From assembly GCA_937901255.1 (NCBI GenBank), contig CALCHN010000043.1:124001-188000 (forward strand): a stretch of DNA of 64,000 nucleotides, written 5' to 3'. The notes under the pieces are model-generated. The model made no database searches. It was not told where the DNA came from and worked only from the letters and a program-made list of their open reading frames with translations. The translations under genes and the position numbers were made by a program. Source of the DNA: an uncultured Flavobacteriales bacterium (GTDB taxonomy: Bacteria > Bacteroidota > Bacteroidia > Flavobacteriales_E > Vicingaceae). This document shows, piece by piece, positions 1-8,913 of the stretch (the first letter of the stretch is position 1; each line of letters begins with the position of its first letter).

Positions 1-6
1 TAAAAG

Positions 7-39
7 AAAAGCCCTTGAAAAAAAATTTCAAGGGCTTTT
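7..39. terminator. Rho-independent terminator, probably bidirectional
   Basis: A perfect 14-bp inverted repeat (AAAAGCCCTTGAAA and its complement) surrounds a 5-nt A loop. Both flanks carry T or A runs, so it could stop transcription from either side. It lies just downstream of the minus-strand response regulator that ends at 66. Confidence 0.85.
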
Positions 40-65
40 CAATTTACTAACTCTATCTAAACTAA

Positions 66-719
66 CTATGAAATTAATTTACTCTTCAATACAAAACTTA
101 CTAGTTCTGCTGTATTTTTAACATCTAATTTTTTCATTAAGTTTCTTCTATGTACCTCTATAGTTCTGGTAGATAATTGAAGTTTTTCTGCAATCTCACT
201 ACTTTTAAATCCTTCTGTAATTAAATCTATAATTTGCACTTCTCTTTCGGTAAGGTTATTAATTTCGGTATTCTCTTTCTTTTTATCTTTATTCATTAAG
301 CTGTTTATCATAATGGCAGATACATCGCTACTGTAATATGGTTTGCCATCTAATAAGGTTTGAATAGCTGTTGATAAATCTTCTAAGTTAGAATCTTTTA
401 ATACATATCCGTGAACTCCAACATCTATCATTTTGGTGATGTAAGACTCTTCGCTATGCATGGTTAATGCTAAAATTTTAATATCAGGATAGCTTTGTCT
501 AACAATTTTGGCCACTTCAAAACCATCTAACTCAGGCATAGTAATATCTAACATTACTACATGAACTTTATTTGCATTTTTTTCAATATATTTAATTGCC
601 TCTACTCCATTAGAAGCTTCTCCAATTATTTTAAAATTCTTATTCTTTTTAAGAATTAATTTTAATCCTTCTCTAATTAAAGTATGGTCGTCAACCAGCA
701 GAATATTAATCGTTTCCAT
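66..719 (-). CDS. NarL/FixJ-family response regulator
   Basis: A 217-residue two-component regulator. The N-terminal receiver domain has the acidic pair D10-D11, the phospho-acceptor D58 (in MLDITMPELDG), the conserved Thr in ALTMH and the Lys in VLKD. The C-terminal part is a LuxR-type helix-turn-helix (LTEREVQIIDLITEG through STRTIEVHRRNLMKKL). The reading frame is open upstream, but I chose the ATG at 719 (METINILLVDD) because the receiver fold begins there; the upstream 23 residues have no homologous look. No kinase is adjacent. The nearest is the kinase at 5234-8881, whose own partner lacks an output domain, so cross-talk is possible but inferred. The target genes are unknown. Confidence 0.9.
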   Translation of the reverse strand: METINILLVDDHTLIREGLKLILKKNKNFKIIGEASNGVEAIKYIEKNANKVHVVMLDITMPELDGFEVAKIVRQSYPDIKILALTMHSEESYITKMIDVGVHGYVLKDSNLEDLSTAIQTLLDGKPYYSSDVSAIMINSLMNKDKKKENTEINNLTEREVQIIDLITEGFKSSEIAEKLQLSTRTIEVHRRNLMKKLDVKNTAELVSFVLKSKLIS

Positions 720-839
720 GTAATTGTTTTTAATTATTAAACTATTAATTAATACCACAAATTTAGAGGTACTTAAATCAATATACAATGTAGTTAATAC
801 TGAAAACTACTACGTATAAATACTTAGATTTAGCATTTC

Positions 840-873
840 AACTTTTCAATTAAATGATCCCAATTGAAAAGTT
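840..873. repeat. 12-bp inverted repeat, possible terminator
   Basis: AACTTTTCAATT at 840-851 and its exact complement at 862-873 enclose a 10-nt loop, followed on the plus side by a T-rich stretch. It lies between the response regulator and the SulP remnant. A 9-bp direct repeat ACTACGTAT (809-817 and 893-901) flanks it. It may terminate the minus-strand remnant gene or be a regulatory dyad. Confidence 0.5.
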
Positions 874-921
874 TTATTTGTTAATTCCAGAAACTACGTA
901 TTAATTTGAGTTGATTTTATG

Positions 922-1053
922 TTAGATTTTATCTACCACCACTTTATAGGTTGGATCTGGAACAAGTGCCAAAGCAACAGTTAAACCAGATAATACTTCC
1001 GTATTGTAATCTACTTTTTGCCTTAAATCAAATAAATTGAAATACTTCTTCAT
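922..1053 (-). pseudogene. N-terminal remnant of a SulP-family anion permease
   Basis: A 43-codon open frame begins MKKYFNLFDLRQKVDYNTEV and continues LSGLTVALALVP, the conserved amino-terminal signature of SulP sulfate/bicarbonate permeases, which are normally around 500-700 residues. Immediately after this VP the frame runs into eleven unrelated residues (DPTYKVVVDKI) and stops. All of the transmembrane core is absent, and I see no remainder of the gene downstream. An intact TACTTTTG promoter motif survives upstream (1082-1089), so the fragment may still be transcribed. It is most simply a deletion remnant; a functional micropeptide is possible but unsupported. I preferred the Met at 1053 to one at 1113 because it matches the family start. 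Confidence 0.65.
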
Positions 1054-1081
1054 TTTAGCTAGGTTTTCGTGAAAAAGGGTG

Positions 1082-1089
1082 CAAAAGTA
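1082..1089 (-). promoter_or_regulatory. -7 box TACTTTTG upstream of the SulP remnant
   Basis: Read on the minus strand this is TACTTTTG, a match to the Bacteroidota -7 consensus TAnnTTTG. The start codon is about 28 nt downstream, a normal leader length for this group. Confidence 0.5.
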
Positions 1090-1146
1090 ACCCTTATAAC
1101 TTCCTTTAACCAAGTAAAAAATGAAAACTTTAAGCTTGATTTTAAA

Positions 1147-2634
1147 CTACCTCAAAAAATTCTTGGCGTTTAATTCGTTGTAATCTTTTCGCCATTGAAG
1201 AGCTGCTTCTAAATAAATGTGTTCTAAAACAGGTTTGTCGTCTGTTAATAATAGTGCATCATCAAAATTCATATCCATTTCATAAATCATTTTATGGATA
1301 ATTTGCTGCTTAGCTTTTAATTCATTCTTCCCACACATAAATAATAAATTTCGTTGGTGTTCTTCTCCGTCTGTTGCAGTTAAATGAACATCAAAAGTAG
1401 CATGTTTTAAGGTTTTATAAAGAGACCGAGCAGCTCTACCTTTGCTTCCATTAATAAATCCGTAAAAATTAACCACCAACATTCCATTTTCACTTAGTTT
1501 ATGTTGAATATCAGCAAATGCTTCTTTGGTCATTAAATGAACTGGAGGAGTTTCACTATGGTATAAATCGTAAATAATTACATCGTATTTTTTATTGGTA
1601 GTTCTAATATAATGTCTGGCATCATCTATAATAACTTCTACAGCTTTATCAATATAAAAATATTCTTTTGCCAACTTTTCTATTCGTGCATCTATTTCTA
1701 CAATGTCAACATCATAACCATTACTGATTAACTGTTTATATACCGTTCCTCCTCCCATGCCCAACAACAATGCTTTTTTTCCATTACTGTAATTGTTAAT
1801 GTTATACATTAATACATCAACATAATTCCACAAACTTTCATTTGGATTATTTCTATCCATAATGGTTTGAGAAATGTTATTTACCATTAATTCTCTATAT
1901 ACTTTTCCATTGGGATATTGCCTATCCATTACTTTAATATTGCCTAAAATTCCTTCAGACTCGACAATAACTCCGGGAGTTTTATGTGTTGAAAAGTTAA
2001 AAGAAAACAAAGCAAAAAGCGTGACTATTGCCACCTTCATATCTATATTCTTTAAAGAAAAAAATAAAGCAATAGCTGTAAGTAATACTAACACACCATA
2101 CGCATACAAAGTTACTGTGATGCCAAAAGTTGGCAACAAATAAAACCCTACTAAAAAAGTAGAAAATATACCTCCTAAGGTAGAAACCGCATAAACTGTC
2201 CCACTATTTTTACCCGATTCTTTTGCTTGAGAAGTTAATAAATTAATAAGCATGGGTGAAACTGCTCCAAATAACATTAACGGTAGAAATAAAAAGCACA
2301 TTAAAGATACTATCGTTCCTGTTATTAATGAAAAATTGATGGTAATTGGTAAAATAAAACCGCTAATTATTGGAGTTAAAGTAAGTAATACTCCACCCAG
2401 TAACATTAACCAAGCTACTGCTTTGGTATCGCTCTTTTTGGAAGATAAATACCCACCAAAATAATAGCCAGAAGTTAATGCTGTTAAGGTTATTCCCAAT
2501 ACAGCTGCCCATACATAAATTGAAGTTCCGAAATAAGGCGATAAAATTTTAGCACTGCATAACTCTACGCACATTACCGCTCCACCTTCCACAAAAGCAA
2601 GGAAGAATAATAGAATTGATAGATTCTTTTTCAT
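1147..2634 (-). CDS. Membrane-anchored spermidine synthase-like protein
   Basis: A 495-residue protein in two parts. Residues about 1-215 form several hydrophobic helices beginning FFLAFVEGGAVMCVELCSAK, the typical start of the fused MFS/spermidine-synthase family. The C-terminal part is a Rossmann methyltransferase-like aminopropyltransferase domain with the cofactor-binding motif LLLGMGGGTVYKQL, the acidic loop VDIVEIDARI, and DDARHYI followed by YDVIIYDLY. Soluble SpeE transfers aminopropyl groups from decarboxylated AdoMet to putrescine. Whether membrane-fused members do the same is uncertain, so no gene symbol is given. It is encoded alone and convergent with nothing close; trmD lies 58 bp upstream on the same strand and may be co-transcribed. 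Confidence 0.8.
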   Translation of the reverse strand: MKKNLSILLFFLAFVEGGAVMCVELCSAKILSPYFGTSIYVWAAVLGITLTALTSGYYFGGYLSSKKSDTKAVAWLMLLGGVLLTLTPIISGFILPITINFSLITGTIVSLMCFLFLPLMLFGAVSPMLINLLTSQAKESGKNSGTVYAVSTLGGIFSTFLVGFYLLPTFGITVTLYAYGVLVLLTAIALFFSLKNIDMKVAIVTLFALFSFNFSTHKTPGVIVESEGILGNIKVMDRQYPNGKVYRELMVNNISQTIMDRNNPNESLWNYVDVLMYNINNYSNGKKALLLGMGGGTVYKQLISNGYDVDIVEIDARIEKLAKEYFYIDKAVEVIIDDARHYIRTTNKKYDVIIYDLYHSETPPVHLMTKEAFADIQHKLSENGMLVVNFYGFINGSKGRAARSLYKTLKHATFDVHLTATDGEEHQRNLLFMCGKNELKAKQQIIHKMIYEMDMNFDDALLLTDDKPVLEHIYLEAALQWRKDYNELNAKNFLR

Positions 2635-2692
2635 CTGTTTTATATAATTACTACTCTAAATTTATTTTTGACAAAGATGCAACGTTTTTTTT

Positions 2693-3382
2693 TCAATCAT
2701 CAAACTTCTCCTCCAACAAATCAGGTCTTCTTTCTTTCGTTCTTTTATAAGCTTGTTCTTCTCTCCATTGTTCTATTTTTTTATGATCGCCACTTAATAG
2801 AATTTCGGGCACTTTCATTCCATTATAATCTTCCGGACGAGTATAAACCGGAGGCGACAATAATCCATCTTGAAAAGAATCTGTTAATGCAGAAGTTTCA
2901 TCACTTATAACTCCTGGAATTAACCGGATAATGGCATCGCAAACAATTGCTGCTGGTAATTCTCCGCCTGTTAATACATAATCTCCAATAGAAATTTCTT
3001 TGGTAATATAAAGTTCTCTTAATCTTTCATCTATCCCTTTATAATGTCCTGCAAGAATGATAATATTTTTAAATAAAGAAAGTTGATTAGCAACTCTTTG
3101 ATTAAACGTTTCGCCATCGGGAGTCATGTAAATTATTTCGTCATACCTTCTTTCTGCTATTAATTTTTCAATACAAGCTGCAATAGGCTGAATTTGCAGC
3201 ACCATTCCTGCTCCACCACCAAAAGCATAATCATCAACACTTTTTTGTTTGTTGGTTGAATAGTCTCTCAAATTATGCACAACAACTTCTACCAAGCCTT
3301 TTTCTTGAGCTCTTTTTAATATAGAAGCACTAAATGGACTTTCTAATAATTCAGGCAAAACGGTAATAATATCAATTCTCAT
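2693..3382 (-). CDS. trmD: tRNA (guanine-N1-)-methyltransferase TrmD
   Basis: This SPOUT methyltransferase makes m1G37 in tRNAs to prevent +1 frameshifting. The 229 residues match the family length. Family landmarks are MRIDIITVLPELLESPF at the start, the DDYAFGGGAGMVLQ loop, the trefoil-knot AdoMet site GHYKGIDERLR and SIGDYVLTGGELPA, and the C-terminal helical region ending RRPDLLEE. The ATG at 3382 gives the canonical amino terminus. rpsP/rimM/rplS, which accompany trmD in many bacteria, are not here, which is usual for Bacteroidota. It is divergent from bioB with about 96 bp between the starts. Confidence 0.95.
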   Translation of the reverse strand: MRIDIITVLPELLESPFSASILKRAQEKGLVEVVVHNLRDYSTNKQKSVDDYAFGGGAGMVLQIQPIAACIEKLIAERRYDEIIYMTPDGETFNQRVANQLSLFKNIIILAGHYKGIDERLRELYITKEISIGDYVLTGGELPAAIVCDAIIRLIPGVISDETSALTDSFQDGLLSPPVYTRPEDYNGMKVPEILLSGDHKKIEQWREEQAYKRTKERRPDLLEEKFDD

Positions 3383-3449
3383 AAGTAGAAAGTTTATAAA
3401 GTTGGTAAAGTTAAAAGTTTAGGATTTATCAATTCAACTATTTTTCTAT

Positions 3450-3457
3450 TATCTTTG
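3450..3457 (+). promoter_or_regulatory. -7 box TATCTTTG of bioB
   Basis: TATCTTTG fits TAnnTTTG and lies 21 nt before the chosen bioB ATG at 3479. No convincing -33 TTTG was seen at the right distance. Confidence 0.55.
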
Positions 3458-3478
3458 CTCCATCACAAAACAATAAAT

Positions 3479-4582
3479 ATGGACAACAACAAACACTGGA
3501 CAAAAGAAGAAATTTTAGCAATATACAACCAACCTTTAATGGAGTTAATTTATGAGGCAGCCACTGTGCATCGTCAATATCATGATCCATTAAAAATTCA
3601 GGTAAGTAAACTTATTTCTATAAAAACAGGTGGTTGTCCGGAAGATTGTGGTTATTGTCCGCAAGCAGCAAGGTACCATACCAACATAGAAAAAAATGAT
3701 TTAATGCCTATTGATGAAGTTATGGCTAAGGCAGAAGCTGCTAAAGCTACTGGTTCATCTAGAGTTTGTATGGGAGCTGCCTGGAGAAATGTTCAGGATG
3801 GAAAAGATTTTGACCAAGTAATAGAAATGGTAAAAGGCTTAAGTGCTATGAACATGGAAGTTTGTTGCACTTTGGGAATGGTTACCGAAAGTCAGGCTAG
3901 CAGATTAGCTGAAGCAGGTTTACATTATTACAATCATAACATAGATACTTCCGAGGAATATTATAAAGAAGTAATTTCTACAAGAGGATTTAACGATAGA
4001 ATTGAAACCTTAGAAAACGTTAGAAAAAGTGCTTTAAAAGTTTGTTCGGGCGGAATTATCGGTATGGGAGAAACTGTTGATGATAGAATTGGTATGTTGA
4101 TGGGCTTACAAAAATTAAGTGAAGCTCCTGAGTCTATCCCTATTAATGCATTGGTACCTGTTGAAGGAACGCCTATGGAAGAACAAGAAATTGTTCCTAT
4201 TTGGGATGTTGTTAGAATGATAGCTACTACAAGAATTGTTTTCCCTAAAAGTACGGTAAGATTATCTGCTGGGAGAATGCAAATGAGTAAAGAAGGTCAG
4301 GCATTATGTTTTATGGCAGGAGCAAGTTCTATATTTGCAGGAGATAAATTGCTTACTACTCCAAACCCAGGAGATAATGAAGATATGCAGTTGTTTAACT
4401 TGTTAGGATTAACCCCTTCTGAAAAGGAAAAGGACAATACCGGAAAAGTAAAAATTAGAAAAGATACTCCAATATCAGCTGGTGAAGAAAAAGTGAAATG
4501 GAGTCGCCCCGGACATGTTATTGAAAAGAACAAACAAGCTGCCGAAAAAGCAAAAGCAATAAGAAAAGCATTAAAGTCTTAA
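3479..4582 (+). CDS. bioB: Biotin synthase BioB
   Basis: A radical-SAM enzyme that inserts sulfur into dethiobiotin, the last step of biotin synthesis. The 367-residue protein has the CxxxCxxC cluster ligands C53, C57 and C60 (GGCPEDCGYCPQAARY), the second-cluster region with RVCMGAAWR and EVCCTLGM, and YNHNIDTSEEYY. The ATG at 3479 is preferred to one 24 nt upstream, because the upstream one falls inside or just after the -7 box. bioF and bioD are on the same strand but about 4.7 kb away, with a two-component system between. It is tail-to-tail with the orphan receiver at 4584, only one base separating the stop codons. Confidence 0.96.
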   Translation: MDNNKHWTKEEILAIYNQPLMELIYEAATVHRQYHDPLKIQVSKLISIKTGGCPEDCGYCPQAARYHTNIEKNDLMPIDEVMAKAEAAKATGSSRVCMGAAWRNVQDGKDFDQVIEMVKGLSAMNMEVCCTLGMVTESQASRLAEAGLHYYNHNIDTSEEYYKEVISTRGFNDRIETLENVRKSALKVCSGGIIGMGETVDDRIGMLMGLQKLSEAPESIPINALVPVEGTPMEEQEIVPIWDVVRMIATTRIVFPKSTVRLSAGRMQMSKEGQALCFMAGASSIFAGDKLLTTPNPGDNEDMQLFNLLGLTPSEKEKDNTGKVKIRKDTPISAGEEKVKWSRPGHVIEKNKQAAEKAKAIRKALKS

Positions 4583-4583
4583 C

Positions 4584-4997
4584 TTAATGTTTTAAGAAAC
4601 TTTCTGCTTCTTTATCAATATAGTTTCCTCCTTGGGCAACTAAATTTATTGCTTTTGCAACAGTGTTTTTATCACTTTCTTTAAGCATATAACCCGATGC
4701 ACCTGATTTTAGCATGTCTTTAATATAGCTCTCTTCCAAATGCATGGTAAGGGCTATTATTTTTAATTCAGGGAATTTTTCTTTTATACGTTTAGTCGCT
4801 TCTATTCCATCTAGCTTAGGCATACTTATATCCATAAGGATAACATCAATATGTTGAGCATTTTGTTCTACGTACTCAACAGCCTCAAATCCGTTTTCTG
4901 CTTCAGCAACAACATTAAACTCAGGAAAAGTTCTAAGCATTAGCTTAATTCCATTTCTAATTATTTGATGGTCATCTACTATTAAAATGTTTATCAT
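4584..4997 (-). CDS. Stand-alone receiver-domain response regulator (no output domain)
   Basis: The 137 residues are closely related in sequence to the receiver of the NarL-type regulator at 66-719: IVDDHQIIRNGIKLML, phospho-acceptor Asp in ILMDISMPKLDGIEA, and ALTMHLEESYI. The protein stops just after the receiver (KEAESFLKH), so the LuxR-type DNA-binding domain that normally follows is missing. It lies downstream of the large kinase on the same strand, so the two are a likely partner pair. Either it is a genuine single-domain phosphorelay protein or its HTH was lost by a deletion whose edge abuts the bioB stop codon. Confidence 0.85.
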   Translation of the reverse strand: MINILIVDDHQIIRNGIKLMLRTFPEFNVVAEAENGFEAVEYVEQNAQHIDVILMDISMPKLDGIEATKRIKEKFPELKIIALTMHLEESYIKDMLKSGASGYMLKESDKNTVAKAINLVAQGGNYIDKEAESFLKH

Positions 4998-5025
4998 ATC
5001 TATGTTATTTGTTTATTGTTAATTA

Positions 5026-5055
5026 GCCTCTCCCAACCTCTCCAAAGGAGAGGAG
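5026..5055. repeat. REP-like palindrome (GCCTCTCCCAACCTCTCC family)
   Basis: CCTCTCC, AAA and GGAGAGG form a GC-rich hairpin in an otherwise AT-rich spacer, preceded by CTCTCCCAA. The same pattern recurs at 10422-10450 inside the end of bioF, and related palindromes occur at 35407-35468 and 62442-62513. Confidence 0.7.
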
Positions 5056-5171
5056 TTTCCAACGCTCATTTCCAGTTATTTATTCAATTTATTTTAATTT
5101 CTTTGTGATGTCCTACAGTCATCTCTTTTAAATTACGCTCCTTCGGAGTTTTGTAGTTTATAATTACAAAA

Positions 5172-5227
5172 ATTTCTAATTTCTAATTTCTAATTTCTAA
5201 TTTCTAATTTCTAATTTCTAATTTCTA
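5172..5227. repeat. Heptamer tandem repeat, 8 copies of ATTTCTA
   Basis: Eight uninterrupted copies of the 7-bp unit ATTTCTA fill most of the spacer between the kinase and the receiver gene. Arrays of the same period recur elsewhere in the window. Confidence 0.9.
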
Positions 5228-5233
5228 ATTTAA

Positions 5234-8200
5234 TTATTCAAAAAAACTAATTGGTACGCTAATGTTAATTTCCGTTCCGTTTTTTACATTTTCATTAATA
5301 ATAAAAGTCCCTGAAAGGTAATCTAGCCTTGTTTCAATATTTTTTAACCCGATTCCTTTACGTGCATTGTTTTTAAGATTTTTAAGTAAGCCTACTCCAT
5401 TATCTTTTACTGTAATGTGCAATAAATTGTTTTCCAAATTTAGGTTTATTGAGGCCTTACTAGCTTTAGAGTGTTTTAATATATTGGTAATTAATTCCTG
5501 AATTACTCTATACAATGCTTTTTCTTGTTCGCCTTCAAACCTAATGTTTTCTATATTATGATTAAAATCAAAAACTATAGCTTTATCTAATAAATTTACA
5601 TTGTTAATAGCATCTTCTATGGCTTGGGCTAAGCCAAACTGAGCCAATACTCTTGTCATTAATCCATGAGAAACGTTTCTCGCTTCTTGAATAGATGCTG
5701 TAAGTAGTTTCATTGAATTGTTGTAAATATCTAATATGGGTTCATCTAATTTATTCATATCTTCTTGTAATGAACTTAAATTCATTTTAGAAGCTAATAA
5801 TATTTGTCCTAAACCATCATGTAATTCTTTGGCAAAGTTTTCTTTTTCTTTTTCTTGAGCATCAATTACATCTCTAATTCTATTTAGTTTTACTTGTTTT
5901 ACTTCAGTAATATCTTGCCTAACATTAATAAAATAAGCTACCTTGTTGTACATATCTCTTACTGGAATTATGGTGGAGTAAATCCAATAAATCGTTCCGT
6001 CTTTTTTTCTATTTCTTACCTCTCCACTCCAAACTTCTCCATTTAAAATGGTTTCCCACATTTCTTTAAAAAACTCTTTTGGATGAAAATTAGAATTAAA
6101 AATTTTGGTACTTGCTCCTATTAATTCTTCTTTCTTGTACCCAGATTTCATTGCTACATTATCACTTACTTTACTTATTGTTCCATCCTTATTTACATAA
6201 ATTACATTTGCAGTATAATGAAGTGCATTTTCTAAATCAATGGCTTTTTGTATGGCTTCGTTACTCTTAGTAATATCGGTTAAAAATGCAATAAAATAGC
6301 CTTGCTCATGTTCGCTTTTTGGTATTTTTTTAATGAAAATTTTACAAAATAGAGCTTTGTTCTCTTTGTGTGGTAGCGCTTTTTCTACCATAACACTCTT
6401 TTTAGTAACCCCATTTAATTTTCTTACCTCCTTAACTATTTCGTCATCTTCAGTATGATTAAATGTTTCTAACAATGGACTTCTTATAAGTTCTGCCCTA
6501 CTAAAGCCAGAAATGGCAGTCATACGTTTATTAACGTCAATAACTCTAAAATCATCATCAAACAACACAATTCCATCATTAGAATTATTAAAAATATTTC
6601 TATAATTTTTTTCTTGTTCTATTAATCTTTCTTTTGAGGCTTCTAATCTTTTTTGTGCGTAATGCTTCTCTGTAATATCTTGTGCATTAAACACTATACC
6701 TTCTACTACATTATTACTTAACTGATTATTTAATGTAAAATTGATAATTCTTACTTCGCCATCTTTATTTACAACTTTTACCGTACTGGTATTCTTTTTA
6801 TTATCAACTTGAAGTGTTTTAGTAAAATTTTCTTTAACCAGTTGTAAATAGTTTTCAGGAATAAAATCTAAAAAGGATTTTCCTATCATTTCATAAGAGT
6901 TGTAGCCTAAAATATTTTTTACTGACTCTGAAATGTACTGCATTACTCCATTAACATCAACAATTCCAATAACCTCATGAGAGCTTTCTACTAAAGTTCT
7001 AAAATATTTTTCTTTTTCTATTAAACTTTTTTGCCACTGCTCTCTTTCTACAATAGTGGATAACTGAGTAGAAACAAACTCCAACAATTCTAAATCATTA
7101 TTACAAAGAATTTTTGAAGTTTTGTAAGACATTACTGTTAATGCTCCTACCACTTTCCCCTCATTTCTTATAGGAAAAGAAACTAAGGATTTTGGAACGG
7201 TTCGGTGAACCTTTAATCGGTTGATTGCAATTAACTCGTGTAATTCTTTTTCGGTTTTTACAATAGAAGATTTATGCGTAATAATGTGTTCATAAAAACC
7301 ATTCGAATTAAACTCTTTTTCTACACAAAATTCAATTTTATTATTTTCTCCATCTGCATGAACCGGGAAAAACACAGTTTGATTGGCTTCATTAAAAAAA
7401 GAAATGTAAAAATTAGAAACATCGGTAACTCTTCCCAACATATTGTACAAATACTCAGAAATGGTATTAATGTTTATAACTCTTCGTTGCGATTTTTTGG
7501 CAACAACATAAGCTATTTCCTTTCTTATTTCTTCATTGATTGATTCTGTAATATCTCTACCAAAAATTCTTATTTCTGTAGGTATTCCGTCTGCATCAAA
7601 TATCATTTGAGCATTAATTTTTGCGTGTAATAATTCTTTATTCTTTTTTACAAAAGTTAATGGCAAATTTTCTACTTTTTTATTTTCAAAAAGTTGTTGC
7701 TGAAAAGCTTTTCGTTGATTTAAATCATGGTAAAATATTTCTGGTGACATCCCTACAAGTTCCTCAGGTGTATATCCTGAAAATTTATATGATGAAGGTG
7801 AGGCTTCAACAATTTCATTACCATCATTTGTAATTTTTACTCTAATAAAAACATCTTGTAATTGTTCAATTATAGTTTTGTATTTTTCTTGTTCAACTAT
7901 TAAATTGGTTTCATACAATTTTCTTTCGCATTCTCCCCTAAGCCTTGGTGTAAAAAGAGAAAGCACTTGTTTCATATCTTCTTGTTCTTGCTCATCTATA
8001 GCTTTATCGTGCATTAATACAATAGCTCCCACAGGTTCTTGGTTTTCATTGTGTAGTAAAATCCCTACATAGCTTTGTGCATTGTACTTTTTAAACTCTA
8101 CATCATCAGGAAAAATAGTTTGTACATTTTTTGGGAATAAACAAAAATGCTCTTTTAATAAAACTTCGGTTGGCGAATTTTGTAAAGAACAAACAATATC

Positions 8201-8881
8201 TTCTAGTTGTTTATCTTTCTCCATAAACACTATAGAACTAATTTCTTCTAAATTACTATTGTAAGTACCTATAAAACAATATTTCATTTTAAACTCTTCT
8301 ACAAAGAAATTGGTAAGGTGTTTAAAATACTGATCTCCATAACTAATATCTAGTTTGTTTTTCACAAAATCTGCGTAACGCTGCATTCTTTTTTCATGAA
8401 TAATTAAGCCTAAAGTATTACAAATAGACATCAGTTCATTAATTGTTGTATCATAATAAAAAGCTTCATCTTCTAAATAAAGGGTTAAAACACCGTAACA
8501 GTTATTTTTATAATTAATAGGAAAAGAGCAAATGTTGTTTTCAGTAAAAAGTATATTGTTATCTCTAACTTTTTCTACGCTTCTTTTAAACTGATGAGCT
8601 ACAGAACACAACGCTGCACCACAAACGCAATCTTTTTTTTTTACATATCCACATTGTTGAAGAACTGCTGCATCTATATTTTTATGAGCAATAACCTTCA
8701 TAAATTCATTATTTCTTTTTAAAAAAAGAATTCCTTTATCTAAAAAGCCTAATAACCTAACTTCATTAATAATTACATCTAAAGCATTTGTTAAAAAAGA
8801 ATCTATATCTTTTTCTTTAGTAGTAATTTCTAGTAGGTTATTAATTACTTTTTGAAGCGAAAAATTGGCTTGTTCTATCAT
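5234..8881 (-). CDS. Large cytoplasmic PAS/GAF sensor histidine kinase (HisKA_3 type)
   Basis: A 1215-residue kinase with no evident transmembrane segment. In order: an N-terminal GAF-like region (about 10-170) containing a Cys-rich stretch (KKKDCVCGAALCSVAH); a second GAF-like region (about 170-330); a PAS (PSSYKFSGYTPEELVG); another GAF; then three PAS/PAC modules (for example VKNILGYNSYEMIGKSF and KSGYKKEELIGAST); a HisKA_3 dimerisation domain with phospho-acceptor His in ELHDGLGQ; and a HATPase with N-box ELITNILKHSKAS, DNGVGL and GIGLKNIETRL. HisKA_3 kinases normally signal to NarL-type regulators, consistent with the receiver encoded 236 bp downstream. The ligand is unknown; the CxCxxxxC-like cysteines could bind metal or sense redox, but that is only inferred. 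Confidence 0.92.
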   Translation of the reverse strand: MIEQANFSLQKVINNLLEITTKEKDIDSFLTNALDVIINEVRLLGFLDKGILFLKRNNEFMKVIAHKNIDAAVLQQCGYVKKKDCVCGAALCSVAHQFKRSVEKVRDNNILFTENNICSFPINYKNNCYGVLTLYLEDEAFYYDTTINELMSICNTLGLIIHEKRMQRYADFVKNKLDISYGDQYFKHLTNFFVEEFKMKYCFIGTYNSNLEEISSIVFMEKDKQLEDIVCSLQNSPTEVLLKEHFCLFPKNVQTIFPDDVEFKKYNAQSYVGILLHNENQEPVGAIVLMHDKAIDEQEQEDMKQVLSLFTPRLRGECERKLYETNLIVEQEKYKTIIEQLQDVFIRVKITNDGNEIVEASPSSYKFSGYTPEELVGMSPEIFYHDLNQRKAFQQQLFENKKVENLPLTFVKKNKELLHAKINAQMIFDADGIPTEIRIFGRDITESINEEIRKEIAYVVAKKSQRRVININTISEYLYNMLGRVTDVSNFYISFFNEANQTVFFPVHADGENNKIEFCVEKEFNSNGFYEHIITHKSSIVKTEKELHELIAINRLKVHRTVPKSLVSFPIRNEGKVVGALTVMSYKTSKILCNNDLELLEFVSTQLSTIVEREQWQKSLIEKEKYFRTLVESSHEVIGIVDVNGVMQYISESVKNILGYNSYEMIGKSFLDFIPENYLQLVKENFTKTLQVDNKKNTSTVKVVNKDGEVRIINFTLNNQLSNNVVEGIVFNAQDITEKHYAQKRLEASKERLIEQEKNYRNIFNNSNDGIVLFDDDFRVIDVNKRMTAISGFSRAELIRSPLLETFNHTEDDEIVKEVRKLNGVTKKSVMVEKALPHKENKALFCKIFIKKIPKSEHEQGYFIAFLTDITKSNEAIQKAIDLENALHYTANVIYVNKDGTISKVSDNVAMKSGYKKEELIGASTKIFNSNFHPKEFFKEMWETILNGEVWSGEVRNRKKDGTIYWIYSTIIPVRDMYNKVAYFINVRQDITEVKQVKLNRIRDVIDAQEKEKENFAKELHDGLGQILLASKMNLSSLQEDMNKLDEPILDIYNNSMKLLTASIQEARNVSHGLMTRVLAQFGLAQAIEDAINNVNLLDKAIVFDFNHNIENIRFEGEQEKALYRVIQELITNILKHSKASKASINLNLENNLLHITVKDNGVGLLKNLKNNARKGIGLKNIETRLDYLSGTFIINENVKNGTEINISVPISFFE

Positions 8882-8913
8882 TTATTTTATTCTGGTAAAT
8901 TATTTTTATAAAG

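Noticed and set aside
4297..4533. 78-codon minus-strand frame within bioB
   Set aside because: It is antisense to conserved BioB sequence with no independent signal.
5172..5227. Possible CRISPR array (regular repeats)
   Set aside because: The units are directly abutting 7-mers with no spacers and no cas genes in the window.
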